Position numbers and translations under genes: made by a program. Of a stretch of 64,000 nucleotides of DNA, positions 15,740 to 25,809 are shown piece after piece. The stretch lies in NCBI RefSeq assembly GCF_001027285.1, contig NZ_CP011509.1, positions 6,100,501 through 6,164,500 on the forward strand, written 5' to 3'. The notes below the pieces were generated by a model. The model saw nothing but the letters and a program-made list of their open reading frames with translations. It searched no databases and was not told the DNA's origin. The DNA is from Archangium gephyra (lineage in GTDB: Bacteria > Myxococcota > Myxococcia > Myxococcales > Myxococcaceae). The stretch's first letter is position 1. Every line of letters starts with the position of its first letter.

Positions 15740-17212
15740 TCAGGGGCCGGGCAACCCAGGTGCGGCGGGCAGGCGCAAGGAGTAGGTGGTGCCGCCGCTT
15801 TCGTCGCTGTCGACCCGCAGCTCGCCCCCCATGGCCTCCACGATGGCCTGGCTGCCGGGCAGGCTGTAGTCCTCCGGTCCCGATGCGGAGTCCCAGATCC
15901 CGCTCTGCACCAAGATCCCGCTCTCCAGGAAGAAGTGCTGCTCCTCTGATGTACGAAAGACGGGGCCGGTGAGGACCACGCGGCTCCAGGACTCCTCCCG
16001 CCAGGACCTCACCCGGAGCACGTGCTGCCGTGAGGGGTCGTGCCCCATGGTGCGGAGGGAGCCCCGCAGCAGGTACAGGAACACGCGCAGGAGGTAGCGC
16101 GCGCTGCCGAGCACGGGGGAGGGCTCCGGGGCGAGGTCCTCCTCCACTCGGACCGTCGGCGGCAGCTGGCCGCGGATCATGCGCAGCGCCCTGGCCAGGC
16201 ACTTCTCGACGTACACGGGCAGGGGCGGCTCCGGTGGCACGTACCTCAAGAGGCGGAGGTTTCGTGCCTGCGCGTGGAGGCGGCGACACGCCTCGAAGCC
16301 CGTGGACAGGACCTCGCGCTTTTCCTCCTTCTCTTCCTCCTTCGCCTCCTCATTCGGGAGCCTCGCGATGCGCTGGAGCAGCGAGCGAAGGAACGCGGTC
16401 TGGGTGAGGACCTGCTCGGCGGCGAGCGCCATCACGGCCCGTGCGGCGTTGCGCTCGTCATTCTGGAGCGCCCGCAGCTGCGGCTCCTCGAGGGGGCGCG
16501 GTGGGGGGCCCTCGCCGGACCGGACATGGATGGGAAGGTCCACGCGGAACGTCACGCCCTGGTTCGGCTGGCTCTCCACCTGGAGCGCTCCGCCCACGGC
16601 CTCCACGAGGGCCCGGAGTCTGTACAGCCCCAGCCATTGGCCCGTGCCGGGAACGGGGGGAGGACACAGGGGCTCGAAGAGGTGCGGCATCATCCCTGGC
16701 GGGAGGCCCGGACCGGTGGCGGAGATCGTCACCCGCACGCTTTGCTCGGAGGCCCGGGTGCTCAGGCGCAGCACGTGCTGCTGGGGGGCTCGCGAGCGCA
16801 TGGCCGCGAGGGCATCGAGCACGAGCCCGAAGAACAGCCGGTTCAGCCAGGTCCGGGTGATCTGCACTTCTGGCAGCTGGGGCGGGTCGTCCCTCTCCAC
16901 CTGGCACGAGTGTTCCCACACCGCCCGGGTGAAGCGCACCACCCGGTCCAGGCTCTCCTGCACGCTCTCGAACTTGCCCTCCCACCGGGGCTCGGGGCCC
17001 TCTAACATGAACCCAAAAAGGTTGTCCGGGACGCTGTAGGGGCCCTCGCACGATTCGCGGGCCCGCTGGAAGAGCCTGTGCTCTTCTTTGCTCGCACGAA
17101 ATTCCCAGAAGTAGTTCACGGTGTGCAGCAAGACGCTGTAGTGGCCGCTCCAATGCTGTCGGTAGGCGCGCGGCAGCCAGTACGACGAGCGGGGATAGAG
17201 GGTTTCTGTCAT
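15740..17212 (-). CDS. degenerate histidine-kinase-like protein with two HATPase-type regions
   Basis: The start at 17212 gives 490 residues. Residues ~125-240 and ~370-485 each resemble a GHKL ATPase. The first has ISATGPGLPPGMMPHLFEP (G1-like) and GQWLGLYRLRALVEAVGG (G2-like), ending GVTFRVDLPI. The second has GSQAIVEAMGGELRVDSD and GGTTYSLRLP. Both N boxes are degraded (LVLDALAAM in the first) and no HisKA phospho-His motif is seen, so classical autokinase activity is unlikely. No membrane segment or receiver domain. The ATG overlaps the stop of a possible small upstream gene (ATGA). Likely a non-catalytic or anti-sigma-like signalling protein. Confidence 0.7.
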   Translation of the reverse strand: MTETLYPRSSYWLPRAYRQHWSGHYSVLLHTVNYFWEFRASKEEHRLFQRARESCEGPYSVPDNLFGFMLEGPEPRWEGKFESVQESLDRVVRFTRAVWEHSCQVERDDPPQLPEVQITRTWLNRLFFGLVLDALAAMRSRAPQQHVLRLSTRASEQSVRVTISATGPGLPPGMMPHLFEPLCPPPVPGTGQWLGLYRLRALVEAVGGALQVESQPNQGVTFRVDLPIHVRSGEGPPPRPLEEPQLRALQNDERNAARAVMALAAEQVLTQTAFLRSLLQRIARLPNEEAKEEEKEEKREVLSTGFEACRRLHAQARNLRLLRYVPPEPPLPVYVEKCLARALRMIRGQLPPTVRVEEDLAPEPSPVLGSARYLLRVFLYLLRGSLRTMGHDPSRQHVLRVRSWREESWSRVVLTGPVFRTSEEQHFFLESGILVQSGIWDSASGPEDYSLPGSQAIVEAMGGELRVDSDESGGTTYSLRLPAAPGLPGP

Positions 17213-17403
17213 TGTAGGAGCCTCACGGCTGCTTCGCGTTGTGGAAGTCGCCCGTGTAGAGCCTTTCCGGAAGTCGTCCATCCCAGACGCAAGCCGGGAA
17301 GCGCACGTTCCATCCCGTGGATGATGGCGAGAGGTCGTGCATCGCCGCGCACGAGTGCGGGCGCATAGACCGCGACACCAAGGTCAGTCGGAGCGCTCAT
17401 CAT
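17209..17403 (-). CDS. possible 63-64-residue protein upstream of the HK-like gene
   Basis: A short frame beginning MSAPTDLGVAVYAP and ending REAAVRLLQ has its TGA inside the ATGA that starts the following gene, the arrangement typical of translational coupling. It has no clear Shine-Dalgarno, signal peptide or recognised motif. It may be a real leader gene or the remnant of a longer one. The coding call rests mainly on the overlap. Confidence 0.33.
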   Translation of the reverse strand: MMSAPTDLGVAVYAPALVRGDARPLAIIHGMERALPGLRLGWTTSGKALHGRLPQREAAVRLLQ

Positions 17404-17474
17404 TTCAACACCAATCCATGACGAAAATTTTAAGGGTGGGATCCGCGCGCTTCAGCGCGGTCTTGTGCGCTTCG

Positions 17475-18968
17475 CTACGTCGGGTCTGTCCGGGAGATTC
17501 CCAACCACCCCAGGATTTCCTTCACCGCCTTCTCGCCGCTGTGCCGCACCTGCTCATCCAGCTGCGTTCCGACCACGCGGGCCTGTCCCTCCAGCCGCAG
17601 GGCTTCCTGGAAGGCCTTCTTGAAGGACTGCTGTGTCAGCTCCTGGATGCGCAGCCTCACGGCGACGCCCGCGGATACGAGCGCCTGGGCATTGAACTCC
17701 TGCTCCTCGAAGATGGGAATGGCGATGGTGGGCTTGCCCGAGCGCGCCGAGGCGGCGCAGTGGCCCGCGCCTCCCTGGTGGACGATGACGGAGACCCGCG
17801 GGAAGAGCCAGCTATGGGGAAAGCGCTTCCCCATGTACCACTGGGGATTCTGGAGGATGGGGTCCTCGAGCATGAAGTCGAACGTGTGCTCGAGCAGGAT
17901 GGCGCGGAGGCCCAGCTCCTGGACGGCGCCCAGCATGGCGTGGGCGGCCTGCCGGGCCTGGGCGAGGGGAAGGAATTGCAGCAGCGAGAAGCTGCCGAAC
18001 CCGATGTAGATGATGGGCCGCTCTCCGCTCTGGCGCAGGAAGTCGCTGAGCGCCTCGGGCACGGCCTCCGTCTCTTCCTGACTGGGCGGCAGCAGCGGCC
18101 CGGGGTTGAAATACCAGGGAGGTGTGTCCTTGTGCGGCACGGGCATGAGCGTGCTCGAGTAGGCTTGGAGCGCGGGGTACTGCCAGAACCCGCGGCCAAA
18201 GAAGTAGCTCAGCGCAGGACGCGGTGGCAGGTCATGCACGCGCCGCAGTCGGCGCAGCACGGGCCCCTCCAGGAAGATGCGGATGAAGAAGGGGAGCGTA
18301 TAGGACAGCCAGTTGATGAAGCTTCCCTTGTCACCCGTGCCCACCATGGGGCAGAGCCACTCGGTCGTCGCGGTGAAGAGCGGGGTGTAGCGCAAGACGA
18401 ACAGGGGGAGCCGGTGTTTGTCCGCCGCCAGGATTCCCACGTTGAGGGCGAACTCATTGACGATGAGCACATCGGGCTTCGAGCGCGTCACCATCTCATC
18501 GAACTGTCGCACGTAGGCCGGGGTGTGCCCGGCGATATGGCGGAAGAGGTAATAGATGCTCCGCGGCCCCGACTGGCCCTGGAGCTGGACGGTGACGACG
18601 TCCTCCGTGTGGTCCTCTTCCTGCGCGAAGAGCTCGCTCTCCTCCAGGCCCAGGCTCCGGCCCGCCTCGCGGTAGCGCTCGCGGACGTTGATGATCACCG
18701 AGTGGCCCTCGCGCTTGAGTTGTTGCGCGAGCACGGCCAGGGGCTGGAAGTCTCCCCGGCTCCCCCAATAGAAGAGGGCGAAGCGGAGCTTTCCACTTCG
18801 GGGCCGCACCACCTCCTGCTCCGCCCAGGGGCCGCTCGCGCTCCGGCGGGAGCGCAGGTCGTCGCGGTAGAGGAGATAGAGGAAGGCGGTGAGTGACACG
18901 AGCACCACCGCGAGGGTGGCCAGTCCTCCCGCGAGCACCGTGAGGATGATGGAGCCAACTGATGCCAT
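17475..18968 (-). CDS. membrane-anchored GT1-family glycosyltransferase (sterol/lipid GT-like)
   Basis: The 497-residue product starts with a transmembrane segment (about 7-33) and then the GT-B entry motif KLRFALFYWGSRGDFQPLAV (the GSRGD form is typical of sterol and flavonoid/UGT80-like enzymes). A C-terminal donor-binding region follows: PIIYIGFGSFSLLQF, VSVIVHQGGAGHCAASARSG, IAIPIFEEQEFNAQAL. The catalytic-face His-Gly-Gly and the E/Q positions of the PSPG-like motif are present. Membrane anchoring plus the GSRGD motif suggest a hydrophobic acceptor such as a sterol or hopanoid. Only sequence pattern supports this. The intergenic region upstream (18969-19108) holds no further gene. Confidence 0.83.
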   Translation of the reverse strand: MASVGSIILTVLAGGLATLAVVLVSLTAFLYLLYRDDLRSRRSASGPWAEQEVVRPRSGKLRFALFYWGSRGDFQPLAVLAQQLKREGHSVIINVRERYREAGRSLGLEESELFAQEEDHTEDVVTVQLQGQSGPRSIYYLFRHIAGHTPAYVRQFDEMVTRSKPDVLIVNEFALNVGILAADKHRLPLFVLRYTPLFTATTEWLCPMVGTGDKGSFINWLSYTLPFFIRIFLEGPVLRRLRRVHDLPPRPALSYFFGRGFWQYPALQAYSSTLMPVPHKDTPPWYFNPGPLLPPSQEETEAVPEALSDFLRQSGERPIIYIGFGSFSLLQFLPLAQARQAAHAMLGAVQELGLRAILLEHTFDFMLEDPILQNPQWYMGKRFPHSWLFPRVSVIVHQGGAGHCAASARSGKPTIAIPIFEEQEFNAQALVSAGVAVRLRIQELTQQSFKKAFQEALRLEGQARVVGTQLDEQVRHSGEKAVKEILGWLGISRTDPT

Positions 18969-19108
18969 GGGACCTCCGCGAGGCCTTCAGCTCCCGGCCG
19001 AGCAGAGGCCAATGTCTCGTTCCCCGGGGAGATGGCGCTCACTCCTCCAGGGCCGTCAGATACGCCAGCACCCCGCGCCGGCCTCCACACTGAGGGCAGG
19101 CAAACACA

Positions 19109-19609
19109 CTACCTGAACTCGTCCACGATGTAGACCCCAGCGCGGGGAGCTTCGACGATGGCTGTCCCAGGCTTGGATTCAGGACGCTTGCGGAGCTGCC
19201 CCAGCCCGAGCCGCGCCACCGCGCACATGGGCACCTGCTCGCCTCCATCCATGGGTTGGGCGGCGTAGTACCGGATGACGGCTTGTGGCCCGCTGGTCCA
19301 GACGCGGCCATAGAGCCGGGCAGGGGCTTGAAGCAGGCCAAGGTCCTCCTCAAGGATGCTCTCGATGTTTCCTTCGTAAAGCGTGATGGGAAAGGCGCGG
19401 GATTGGTTCGCATCGAGTTGGACCCACGCGGATTCCCCGACAAACATCCGCAAGTAGTTCATCGCCTTGCGCGCCTCGGGTGGGCACTGCTCGGGTCCTG
19501 GGCTGCCGTCAGCACGGAGGGACACCCCTCCGGTCGCAGTTCCGGGGCAACCGGAGGACGTCACGAGAAGGACGGCGCAACCCAGGAACGCCAACTTGTT
19601 GGAGGCCAT
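19109..19609 (-). CDS. small lipoprotein of the DUF2381-associated type
   Basis: The 166-residue product has a lipoprotein signal peptide (LAFLGCAVLLVTSSGC, Cys at about 21) and one compact domain with PEARKAMNYLRMF, a region with FPITLYEGNIESILEEDLG, and PMCAVARLGLGQL. Such lipoproteins commonly sit directly behind DUF2381 genes in myxobacterial genomes, as here (12 bases after the DUF2381 stop). They are probably co-transcribed. Function is unknown; an outer-membrane or periplasmic sensor or accessory role is plausible. The Ser/Thr kinase that often completes the trio is not in this window. Confidence 0.72.
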   Translation of the reverse strand: MASNKLAFLGCAVLLVTSSGCPGTATGGVSLRADGSPGPEQCPPEARKAMNYLRMFVGESAWVQLDANQSRAFPITLYEGNIESILEEDLGLLQAPARLYGRVWTSGPQAVIRYYAAQPMDGGEQVPMCAVARLGLGQLRKRPESKPGTAIVEAPRAGVYIVDEFR

Positions 19610-19620
19610 GTCGCTTGCTC

Positions 19621-20538
19621 CTATCGCTCTATGAGGGCCGGATCTAGTTGGATGAAGGCCTGCCGCATCCCGTCGTGCCGGTAGACCTCCAGCGACAGGC
19701 GCGTCAACTTGCCATCCTCCATGAAGGCGCCACCGTCCACGACAAAGGCCACCACACCGGACCCGCCGGGCATGATCTCACGGCCAGTGGCGCGAACGGC
19801 GACTGCTCGCTCATGGCCTTTGTCCAGGGTCACCAGACGAGCCGACTTCATGCTCCACGGCTGCTCAGGGGCCAGGTTCTTGATCTTGAAGACGACAGCC
19901 GCCTTGACCTTCCCCTGAAGCACCTGGGCATCAATCTCGGCATCCGCGTCCTTGCCAAAAAAGCGCTCCACCACCTTGAACGGTGTCTGTGCCAACGCGC
20001 CTGATACCAGCAGGGCGGCCAGGGCGTGATCCTCCGAAGTCTCTTCCTTGCGGTAGCGCTGGTTCTCCTCGGTCAGGGCGTCGTTCTTCTTGAGCGCTTC
20101 CCTCAGAACTGCGTGCATGGCCGCGTGGCTCTCGCGGTTTTTGAAGACGTCGACCTGCTGGTCCGTCCACGACCACCCTTCGCGGCCCGGAGGTCTCAGC
20201 AGAAAGGGCACCTCTGTCCCATCGACCAGCGTCACGACCACGGGAATTGCTTCATCGTCGTCGAGGTCATGGAGGGGCTCCAGGAGTACCTTGTTGCGGA
20301 CCACCGCCAGCGGCTCGAGCCGGCCCTCCCAACCGAGCATCTTCGTCTTGACCGGGTCGACGGACTGCTCGAACCGGAGCGTCGTGACGACCTGCCCCTT
20401 CACGTAAACGCGGTGGGTGGCATCGTCTGGGTGTTCCGAGAGCAGGATGGGGCGTACAGAGAGTTTGTCGCGCCCGCCGCTGGCCAGGGCGGCTGACGCC
20501 GCGAGGGCAACAAGGAGTACAGACCGGAGAAGTAGCAT
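19621..20538 (-). CDS. DUF2381-family protein (TIGR02268)
   Basis: The 305-residue protein has a signal peptide (LLLRSVLLVALAASAALA) and the layout of the myxobacterial DUF2381/TIGR02268 paralogous family. The N-terminal domain has RVYVKGQVVTTLRFEQSVDP and PVVVTLVDGTEVPFLLRP, a central helical stretch about KKNDALTEENQRYRKEE may form a coiled coil, and the C-terminal beta-rich domain ends LEVYRHDGMRQAFIQLDP. Length is typical. The biochemical role of the family is not established; proximity to kinase and lipoprotein genes in other genomes suggests envelope signalling. First gene of a two-gene unit with the following lipoprotein. Confidence 0.82.
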   Translation of the reverse strand: MLLLRSVLLVALAASAALASGGRDKLSVRPILLSEHPDDATHRVYVKGQVVTTLRFEQSVDPVKTKMLGWEGRLEPLAVVRNKVLLEPLHDLDDDEAIPVVVTLVDGTEVPFLLRPPGREGWSWTDQQVDVFKNRESHAAMHAVLREALKKNDALTEENQRYRKEETSEDHALAALLVSGALAQTPFKVVERFFGKDADAEIDAQVLQGKVKAAVVFKIKNLAPEQPWSMKSARLVTLDKGHERAVAVRATGREIMPGGSGVVAFVVDGGAFMEDGKLTRLSLEVYRHDGMRQAFIQLDPALIER

Positions 20539-20909
20539 CAGCCGGTCAACTTATCAGGGAGGGCGGCATATTCAAGCGGAGACCTGGGACGGCCGCGTCC
20601 CGGAGACGGTGTCAAAGGACTCGAACGCGGGACACGGTCAGAGCGACACTTGGCGTGGACGGGTGCTCCTATCCGTCACTTCCACTTGTTGGTATGGGCA
20701 CGGGGGCCGCGCTGGTGAACTTCATGCGGAACCTGCACGCCAACTCGTCAAGCAGGGGCATTTGTTGGATAGTTCTTTGACACCTTCTTGGAGTCAGAGC
20801 GCTCCATTAGCGACAGACTGGAACTGTCACGAGGCGCAAGCACCTTGGCCTGTTTCGTCATAAGAAAGTTGGCCAAGAAAACCATCTGCCGAGTTTGTGG
20901 TGGATTGGG
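20539..20909. other. intergenic stretch without a confident gene
   Basis: About 370 bases between the DUF2381 gene start and the PIN-domain gene stop. The left part is GC-rich; GC falls toward 20900. One frame near 20697-20780 reads GTGAALVNFMRNLHANSSS before a stop, which could be a gene remnant, but nothing identifiable is seen. It marks the left edge of the lower-GC island. Confidence 0.5.
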
Positions 20910-22040
20910 CTACCTTGCTTGACGATTCAGGGATGTGCGGAGTTCCCGAAGCCTGGCGGCAAATGGTGTTTCTTCGATTTTGATTTGTGTGCTCAACTGC
21001 CATCTTGCGTCACTAGTCACGGTGAATCTCTTTTCGCTAGTGAGTGCGCGCCGTAGTTGAGCGTGTGGATCTCGAGAGCGCGACTTGTATCCGGCACTTT
21101 GCAGTTGCTGCTCGATTTTAATGGATGTGAGCGGTTCATCGGTGAGAGCGAGAATCCTGAGTAGATGCTGTTTCAGTGTGAGCTTTTTTCGGCGCTCTAG
21201 AAGTCTTTCGATTTTCTCGGACAAATCTGTCGATTGAATTCCAGATGTGTGTAAGTCGTCGAAGAAGTTTTTGAATGGCCAATCTGTGTCGGGCTTTAGG
21301 GACTCAGGGGGAGGTTCCTTTAGGTTTGATGCGGCGCCTAGTGTGACCACTGCAAGGCCGCCTATCGTCAATCCCGCTAGCCACTTCATCGGAGTAGGAA
21401 GCTTCGTGAACCCTTCGAACGCGCCTTTTATGGTGGCTGCGGTAAGCAGTGTCCCCATTGAGGCCAAACCATGCAGCCCAGCGTGTTTCGCTGCTTCACG
21501 TGAATATTTGCGGAGAAGGAGCATGATGTCATCGTCATCAAGACCAAGGCGGGGATAATCCGTTGCGTCCCAGTCGTTGTCTCTGCTTATGATGACATCT
21601 AAGCCGAGTTCTTCGAATAGCTGTGCGTGCGGAACGTCTGTTGGGTCGCGAGCAAGGAGTCGCTGGATGTTGGCGGACTTTCTGTTGGTCGGCTCGAAAA
21701 AATAGATTTTTTCAAGAATCGACTGTTTGGCAGACTCAACCCTCTCGCTGGGGGCTTTGCATGGGAATGTTGGAAGGTTCCGTATGACCTCTTCTCTTAC
21801 TAGCGTGGTTGCAAATGCTCTTAGAACGCCTGCATCAATCGCCTCTTCAAGGTTGGTTAGTGCTGTGGGGTTCTTGAGTTGAGATCGGCACGAAATGGTT
21901 GAGAGCACCACATTAGCGTCGACAAGTGCAAAAATCGGGCTGATGACTTGCGGCGGTGGCTTGAGGCCCGGGATTTCTGGTCCGCCCGTCAAGTACCGAA
22001 GATCGTTTGAACGGAACTCAAGGAACTTCTTTTTTTGCAT
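20910..22040 (-). CDS. PIN-like nuclease domain + membrane segment + winged-helix domain protein
   Basis: The 376-residue product has a PIN-like domain at about 35-160: FALVDANVVLS (Asp41), VREEVIRN (Glu82/83), DPTDVPHAQLFEELGL (Asp131/134) and DVIISRDNDWD (Asp153/155), the acidic set expected of this RNase fold. A hydrophobic region (~190-245, with MKWLAGLTIGGLAVVTLGA) follows, then a charged linker and a C-terminal helix-turn-helix-like domain (~288-350, LTLKQHLLRILALTDEPLT, KIEQQLQSAGYKS). GC content is much lower than in neighbours and AT-ending codons are common, so recent transfer is likely. No antitoxin gene adjoins it, so it is not a standard VapC pair. A defence or stress RNase tethered to the membrane is a hypothesis. 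Confidence 0.72.
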   Translation of the reverse strand: MQKKKFLEFRSNDLRYLTGGPEIPGLKPPPQVISPIFALVDANVVLSTISCRSQLKNPTALTNLEEAIDAGVLRAFATTLVREEVIRNLPTFPCKAPSERVESAKQSILEKIYFFEPTNRKSANIQRLLARDPTDVPHAQLFEELGLDVIISRDNDWDATDYPRLGLDDDDIMLLLRKYSREAAKHAGLHGLASMGTLLTAATIKGAFEGFTKLPTPMKWLAGLTIGGLAVVTLGAASNLKEPPPESLKPDTDWPFKNFFDDLHTSGIQSTDLSEKIERLLERRKKLTLKQHLLRILALTDEPLTSIKIEQQLQSAGYKSRSRDPHAQLRRALTSEKRFTVTSDARWQLSTQIKIEETPFAARLRELRTSLNRQAR

Positions 22041-22485
22041 TTCTGTTGGCTCTAATTGTTGGAGGAGGGCTCACCACGGGCGCATGACCCACGGGGGGCT
22101 GATGCCTGAGCTGTAGTTTTGGGGTGGTTTGCCCGATGTCGCCCCATGTTCTGTTTGCGCTCATGGGCAGGTGACCGCACGGCACCAACACAAGGGGGAC
22201 TGGGTCACAACATCATTCGTTGCTGGCAGCGCCAAGAGGTGTGGTGTGCCTCAATCTTCTCCATAGACAAGAGTATAGCTGACGGTCGTGCGCATTAACT
22301 GGGGGCAGTGATGCGCATCCGCGCCCGCCCTGGAGTGCGCTCGATACAGCTTAACCTAAGGTGGGAGATGTCATGGCCGACCGGAAGTCCTACAGAACCA
22401 GCACTCAACCGCGCTGGGAGTTCTTTTGCCGTCAGCATCCAGCGGCGGGTTCGAATCCCCGCCGCCCCAGGCCCTCTGGCCGTGA
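22041..22485. other. 445-bp low-GC intergenic region upstream of the PIN gene
   Basis: It contains the presumed promoter of the PIN-domain gene (AT-rich stretch near 22040-22070) and, at its right end, a tRNA-like 3' half directly behind hutH. I see no open frame with coding character. GC rises again only near 22430. Possible right boundary of an integrated element. Confidence 0.5.
22440..22470 (+). other. orphan tRNA 3'-end-like sequence (candidate attachment site)
   Basis: AGCGGCGGGTTCGAATCCCC followed by GCCGCCCCA has a T-arm-like GGTTCGAATCC core and an acceptor-like 3' end, but the bases upstream do not fold into the D and anticodon arms of a tRNA and the loop is one base too long for a perfect T arm. 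CGGCGGG/CCCGCCG forms a 7-bp stem. It sits at the right edge of the low-GC island, as the short tRNA-end repeats left by integrase-mediated insertion do. Confidence 0.4.
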
Positions 22486-24012
<1,527 letters not shown>

Positions 24013-24156
24013 GTCGGGGGCTCCAGGCAACGGGTGCGGCGGTACGGCCCTATACCCCAACACATGGCGCCGTGCAGCCCGTCCGCTCAGGGAGCTTTTG
24101 ACAGCCGGAGGCCACCTCACTAGCTTGACGCGCCGTTCCAGGAGGAACCAGCCAAC

Positions 24157-25386
<1,230 letters not shown>

Positions 25387-25389
25387 GCG

Positions 25390-25773
25390 GTGAACCGGAC
25401 GGGGGCACTCGCGGTGGCGGCGCTCGGGCTGTTGGGCCTGGGCGTGCTGGCACGCGGCCGCTGGCCGGACTCCACGCCCGCGCTGGGTTGTGAGCCCGGC
25501 GCGGTGCGTGTGGTGGAGGGTGTCGCGGTGTGCGGAGAGGGAGCCGTGCCCTCCGCCCCGCAGCGCCTGCTGCTGGGACAGCGGTTGGATTTGAACGCGG
25601 TGTCCGAGGCCGAGCTCGCGAAGGTGCCCGGGGTAGGGACCTCGCTCGCCCGGCGCCTCGTCCAGGCGCGTGAGGCCGAGGGCCGCTTCGTCTCCTGGGA
25701 GCAGGTGGCGGAAGTGCCCGGCGTGGGCGCAGCCCGGTTGGAGACCCTCCAGGCGACAACGGAGCTACGGTAG
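25390..25773 (+). CDS. ComEA-like helix-hairpin-helix DNA-binding protein
   Basis: 127 residues from a GTG. An N-terminal hydrophobic segment ([18 protein letters not shown]) anchors the protein in the inner membrane or serves as a signal peptide. The C-terminal half is a double helix-hairpin-helix typical of Com[22 protein letters not shown] followed by [20 protein letters not shown], with the two G-V-G turns. Such proteins bind double-stranded DNA in the periplasm during natural transformation, or act in other DNA-contact roles. The start lies 3 bases after lysC, so the two are co-transcribed, but functional linkage is not implied. No other com genes are in the window. Confidence 0.88.
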   Translation: MNRTGALAVAALGLLGLGVLARGRWPDSTPALGCEPGAVRVVEGVAVCGEGAVPSAPQRLLLGQRLDLNAVSEAELAKVPGVGTSLARRLVQAREAEGRFVSWEQVAEVPGVGAARLETLQATTELR

Positions 25774-25809
25774 GCGCCAGCGCCCCAGGGCGTGTGGTAG
25801 ATACCGTGT

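Noticed and set aside
20690-20790. Transposase or kinase remnant
   Set aside because: A short frame reads GTGAALVNFMRNLHAN but shows no family signature or flanking inverted repeats.
22090-22470. Possible tmRNA gene ending at the TTCGAATCC element
   Set aside because: No tag-peptide frame, no 5' GGGGxTGA-TTCGAC start and no matching acceptor partner are seen, so only a tRNA-like 3' end is kept.
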